Shown here: one piece after another, positions 6,289 through 9,155 of the stretch
Position numbering within the stretch: position 1 is the stretch's first letter
Layout: every line of letters starts with the position of its first letter
Assembly (NCBI GenBank): GCA_009787075.1
Contig: WRGS01000179.1
Coordinates: 1 to 9,155 of the forward strand
From: Paludibacter sp.
Lineage (GTDB): Bacteria; Bacteroidota; Bacteroidia; Bacteroidales; Paludibacteraceae
DNA: 9,155 bases
Direction: 5' to 3'
Notes under the pieces: model-generated
The model's database searches: none
What the model saw: only the letters and a program-made list of their open reading frames with translations
What the model was told of the DNA's origin: nothing
Translations under genes and position numbers: made by a program

Positions 6289-8262
6289 TTACAGATTTTC
6301 AAAAATATCCTCATCAACCAAATTAGGTATTGTTATTTTATAATTTTCAGCAAATTGCGTGTTAAATTCTTCGCAAGTTTCTATTGCGTGCGGATTTCGC
6401 GCCCATGCTCGCCGCGCAACACCGCCCATAACGTCCCACAGCATTGCCGAGCGGATAATTTCATCAACACGCTCACTGCCATCAAGCACAAGTCCGAAGC
6501 CTCCGTTAATCGCTTTGCCTATGCCCACGCCTCCGCCATTGTGCAACGCCACAAGCGACATTCCGCGTGCCGCATTACCTGCAAAACACTGCACCGCCAT
6601 ATCTGCCATCACATTGCTGCCGTCTTTGATATTTGCAGTTTCGCGAAACGGCGAATCGGTACCCGAAACATCGTGATGGTCGCGTCCGAGCATAATCGCA
6701 CCAACTTCGCCGCGCCGTACCATTTCATTGAATTTGAGCGCAATATTCATTCTGCCTACCGCATCCTGATATAAAATCCGCGCCTGAGTGCCTACAACAA
6801 GTTGATTTTTTTCGGCATCACGCAGCCAAATATAATTATCTTTGTCCTGCCCGCGTCTTTGAGAGTCAATACAGTTCATTGCCGCGTGGTCGGTTTTTAT
6901 TAAATCTTCATGCCGCCCGCTCAAACATACCCAACGAAAAGGTCCATAGCCATAATCAAACAATTCTGCTCCCATAATATCTTCCACATAAGACGGAAAA
7001 ATAAATCCGTCTTTTTCGTCAATTCCATTTTTTGAAATTGATTTTTCGCCCGCATCATAAACGGCTTTCATAAACGAATTGCCATAATCGAAAAAATACA
7101 CACCGCGTTCAACAAGTTTTTTTATAATATTAAAATGACGATGCAATGATTTATCAACCAATATTTTAAATTTTTCTCTGTCATTTTTCAATAAGTTTGT
7201 CCGTTCTTCAAACGAAATATCAGCAGGACAATAACCGCCTTCATAAGCCGCATGGCAGGAAGTTTGGTCGGAAAGTAAATCAACTTTTATATTTTTTTCA
7301 TAAATAAATTCCAGCAAATCAATTATATTTCCGTGATATGCAATGCTGTACGGCATTTTTTGTTCTAAATATTTTTTTGCCAAAATAAAACATTCTTCCA
7401 AATCAGAAGAAACCGCCTTTATCCAACCCTGCGCTTTTCGCGTTTCTATTCGGCTCAAATCCACTTCTGCAATTACCGAAACTGCGCCCGCAATATCGGC
7501 TGCTTTCGGTTGTGCGCCGCTCATTCCACCCAATCCCGATGAAACGAATAATTTTCCCCGCAAATCGCCATTCTGCTCAACGCCCAATTTCAACCGTCCT
7601 GCATTTAACAACGTGTTGAAAGTACCGTGTACAATACCTTGAGGACCAATATACATCCAGCCGCCGGCGGTCATTTGTCCATAATTGGCAACGCCCATTT
7701 GCGCGGCAATTTCCCAATCGTGCTGATTGTCGAACATTCCAACCATCATAGAATTTGTTATTATCACGCGCGGCGCATCAGGACGCGATTTGAATAAGCC
7801 AAGCGGATGTCCGCTTTCAACTACGAGTGTTTGACAATTAGTCATTTCTTCCAAATATTTTTTTATCAAACAATATTGAAGCCAATTTTGACAAACCTGT
7901 CCTGTTTCACCATAAGTAACTAATTCATAAGGATATAGCGCAATATCAAAACAAAGATTATTATCAATCATTACTTGAAATGCCTTACCTTCAATGCAGT
8001 TTCCTTTATACTCGTCAATCGGCTTGGCGCGTAAATCTCCTTCGGGACGGAAGCGGTAGGCGTAAATCTTGCCGCGCGTTTTTAATTCTTCCAAAAATTC
8101 AGGTGCAAGCCTTGCATGCAGTTCTTTTGGAACATAGCGCAAAGCATTTTGCAACGCAATTTTCGTTTGATTTTTATTCAATCTAAAACCTCTATCAGGC
8201 GCACGGCGAATATTTTCTGCAAATTTCGGATAATCGGGTAAAGTTAGAATTGTGTTTTCCAT
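6289..8262 (-). CDS. hutU: Urocanate hydratase (urocanase)
   Basis: It hydrates urocanate to 4-imidazolone-5-propanoate, the second step of histidine breakdown, in the cytoplasm with tightly bound NAD+. The product is 657 residues, about 100 more than the Pseudomonas type but normal for the long Bacteroidetes form. Family motifs run in order: GQMTAGGWMYIGPQGIVHGT; the NAD-binding SSGLGGMSGAQPKAADIAG; SDQTSCHAAYEGGYCPADIS; FRWVCLSGRHEDL with the conserved active-site cysteine (Cys446 here); and GRDHHDVSGTDSPFRETANI followed by GSNVMADMAVQCFAGNAARG near the C-terminus. The frame also has an ATG at 8289, but the promoter box at 8279-8286 lies inside that extension, so a transcript would start downstream of it; the ATG at 8262, giving MENTILTLPDYPKF, is the real start. 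No hutH, hutI or ftcD is in the window. Confidence 0.97.
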   Translation of the reverse strand: MENTILTLPDYPKFAENIRRAPDRGFRLNKNQTKIALQNALRYVPKELHARLAPEFLEELKTRGKIYAYRFRPEGDLRAKPIDEYKGNCIEGKAFQVMIDNNLCFDIALYPYELVTYGETGQVCQNWLQYCLIKKYLEEMTNCQTLVVESGHPLGLFKSRPDAPRVIITNSMMVGMFDNQHDWEIAAQMGVANYGQMTAGGWMYIGPQGIVHGTFNTLLNAGRLKLGVEQNGDLRGKLFVSSGLGGMSGAQPKAADIAGAVSVIAEVDLSRIETRKAQGWIKAVSSDLEECFILAKKYLEQKMPYSIAYHGNIIDLLEFIYEKNIKVDLLSDQTSCHAAYEGGYCPADISFEERTNLLKNDREKFKILVDKSLHRHFNIIKKLVERGVYFFDYGNSFMKAVYDAGEKSISKNGIDEKDGFIFPSYVEDIMGAELFDYGYGPFRWVCLSGRHEDLIKTDHAAMNCIDSQRRGQDKDNYIWLRDAEKNQLVVGTQARILYQDAVGRMNIALKFNEMVRRGEVGAIMLGRDHHDVSGTDSPFRETANIKDGSNVMADMAVQCFAGNAARGMSLVALHNGGGVGIGKAINGGFGLVLDGSERVDEIIRSAMLWDVMGGVARRAWARNPHAIETCEEFNTQFAENYKITIPNLVDEDIFENL

Positions 8263-8278
8263 ACTAAAAAAAATTTTA

Positions 8279-8306
8279 CAAAAATACAATTTATTTTTAA
8301 ATCAAA
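8279..8306 (-). promoter_or_regulatory. Promoter of hutU (-7 box with possible -33 element)
   Basis: On the minus strand TTTG (8306-8303) is followed after 16 bases by TATTTTTG (8286-8279), matching the Bacteroidetes TTTG and TAnnTTTG elements; the usual spacing is a few bases longer. Transcription would begin near 8273, about 10 bases before the ATG at 8262. The -7 box directly abuts the alternative ATG at 8289, which rules that start out if this promoter is used. Confidence 0.5.
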
Positions 8307-8333
8307 AATCATTTTTTTAAACAGGAAAAGTTA

Positions 8334-8342
8334 CGCTACGCT
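8334..8342. repeat. GC-rich word CGCTACGCT between hutU and the activator gene
   Basis: CGCTACGCT occurs here in the spacer and again at 8990-8998 inside the activator gene. At the second site it extends to CGCTACGCTCGC and encodes the Ser-Glu-Arg-Ser-Glu stretch. Both sites stand out as GC-rich in AT-rich surroundings. They may be copies of a dispersed short word; two copies are too few to be sure. Confidence 0.3.
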
Positions 8343-8361
8343 TCACATAGGGTTATTTATA

Positions 8362-8377
8362 TTGCCATAATGGGCAA
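8362..8377 (-). terminator. Weak hairpin after the sigma-54 activator gene
   Basis: TTGCC and GGCAA form a 5-pair stem with a 6-base loop four bases beyond the stop codon. What follows on the minus strand is AT-rich (ATATAAATAACCC) without a T run, so termination is doubtful. Confidence 0.25.
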
Positions 8378-8381
8378 ACTT

Positions 8382-9155
8382 CTAACTTCTATCTTCTCTG
8401 ATATTTTCGGGCAAATCTTCTTCTGTAATTTCATGATTTTTAGATACCAAAACCATTCTATTTACAACATTTTTCATTTCGCGCAGGTTGCCGAGCCATT
8501 TGTGATTGCTCAAAATTTCGATTGCAGCGGGGGAAAAGCCTGTTATATTTTTGTTAAATTCGCTGTTCGATTTTTCGAGAAAATAATTGAGATACAACGG
8601 AATATCTTCCTGACATTCGCGCAATGCTGGCACATAAAGCACAAATTCGCTCAAACGATGAAAAAGGTCGAGCCGAAAAGACGGATTTGGAACATTGACA
8701 TCAATTTTTTCATTTGTGGCTGCAATTACGCGCACATCAATCGGAATATCTTTTTCGCTGCCTACAGGACGGATTTTCCTTTCCTGCAAAACGCGCAAAA
8801 GTTGCACCTGAACTTCGGACGACAGATTTCCTACTTCATCAAGAAAAATCGTGCCACCGTCAGCGGTCAGAAAGAATCCTTTTTTATTATTGATAGCCCC
8901 TGTAAATGAGCCTTTTATATGTCCAAAAAATTCACTTGCTGCCAATTCTTTTGAAAGCACACCACAATCTACCGCCACAAATGCACCTTCGCTACGCTCG
9001 CTTTTTTCGTGAATTAATCGTGCAATCCGTTCCTTGCCAACGCCGCTTTCGCCCAAAATAAATACCGACATCATCGTTGGAGCAACCAAATCAACATATT
9101 CGTAAAGTTTTTGATATTGCGGACACGAGCCAATAATAAAGTCCTGTATATCAGC
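8382..9155 (-). CDS. Sigma-54-dependent transcriptional activator, 3' part (N-terminus outside the window)
   Basis: The frame is open to the right edge, so the last 257 residues are seen. They are an almost complete sigma-54 interaction AAA+ domain, which uses ATP to remodel RNA polymerase bound to RpoN: FIIGSCPQYQKLYE, Walker A GESGVGKE (35-42), the sigma-54 contact loop GSFTGA (82-87, usually GAFTGA), Walker B TIFLDEVG with Asp106 and Glu107, sensor-like VRVIAATNE, the arginine-finger segment FRLDLFHRL, and LRECQEDIPLYLNYFL. The protein ends at ITEEDLPENIREDRS, where a linker and Fis-type helix-turn-helix normally follow; all three frames beyond the stop close quickly, so none is encoded. 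The N-terminal sensory or receiver part lies off the edge. The gene is on the same strand as hutU, 119 bases upstream of it, but hutU has its own box of housekeeping type, so control of hutU by this protein is not indicated. Confidence 0.93.
   Translation of the reverse strand, partial: ADIQDFIIGSCPQYQKLYEYVDLVAPTMMSVFILGESGVGKERIARLIHEKSERSEGAFVAVDCGVLSKELAASEFFGHIKGSFTGAINNKKGFFLTADGGTIFLDEVGNLSSEVQVQLLRVLQERKIRPVGSEKDIPIDVRVIAATNEKIDVNVPNPSFRLDLFHRLSEFVLYVPALRECQEDIPLYLNYFLEKSNSEFNKNITGFSPAAIEILSNHKWLGNLREMKNVVNRMVLVSKNHEITEEDLPENIREDRS

Noticed and set aside
5154..6290. Integrated element using tRNA-Pro as attachment site
   Set aside because: I found no second copy of the tRNA 3' end and no integrase gene in the window.
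6355..6774. Plus-strand open frames of 139 and 105 codons opposite hutU
   Set aside because: They are shadows of a highly conserved long gene; composition is that of the reverse complement of hutU.
8370..8909. Plus-strand open frame of 179 codons opposite the sigma-54 activator
   Set aside because: It is antisense to the AAA+ domain and rich in Phe, Ile and Lys as expected from the reverse complement.
1..9155. CRISPR array, transposase or insertion sequence
   Set aside because: No regularly spaced direct repeats, transposase frames or terminal inverted repeats with target duplications were seen.

Overview
The window looks like chromosomal DNA of a low-GC member of the Bacteroidetes (Bacteroidota). 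Three things point there. Several genes are preceded by the phylum's -7 promoter box (TAnnTTTG). The urocanate hydratase is about 660 residues long instead of the usual ~560. The short VanW-family protein and the lack of strong Shine-Dalgarno sites also fit. I cannot name a genus.

Layout from left to right. Positions 62-1487 (minus strand) hold a small protein of unknown function and a VanW-domain protein, separated by 226 bases with a GC-rich hairpin. Positions 1568-4918 (minus) hold a complete mfd gene for the transcription-repair coupling factor, which may be co-transcribed with vanW 80 bases downstream. Positions 4919-5078 form a divergent control region serving mfd on the left and a tRNA-Pro(TGG) on the right. 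The tRNA leader contains a long AT-rich hairpin, and a strong bidirectional terminator follows the tRNA.

Positions 5231-6217 (minus) are an accessory patch of damaged genes. One is a secreted small protein gene interrupted by a one-base frameshift. The other is a YafQ-type toxin-antitoxin locus in which the toxin reading frame is broken at least once and probably twice, and one catalytic-position histidine appears to be lost. Mfd (3.3 kb) and hutU (2 kb) on either side are fully open, so general sequencing error is an unlikely explanation, although local error cannot be excluded.

Positions 6289-8262 (minus) hold hutU, the second step of histidine degradation, without other hut genes in view. 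Its promoter box decides its start codon. Positions 8382-9155 (minus) hold the 3' part of a sigma-54 activator that enters from beyond the right edge. It ends directly after the AAA+ domain, without the usual Fis-type DNA-binding domain.

The main genes are housekeeping or catabolic and do not form one pathway. I found no convincing new multi-gene system. The most interesting items are the decayed toxin-antitoxin patch, the frameshifted secreted protein, the activator without a DNA-binding domain, and the hairpin in the tRNA leader.
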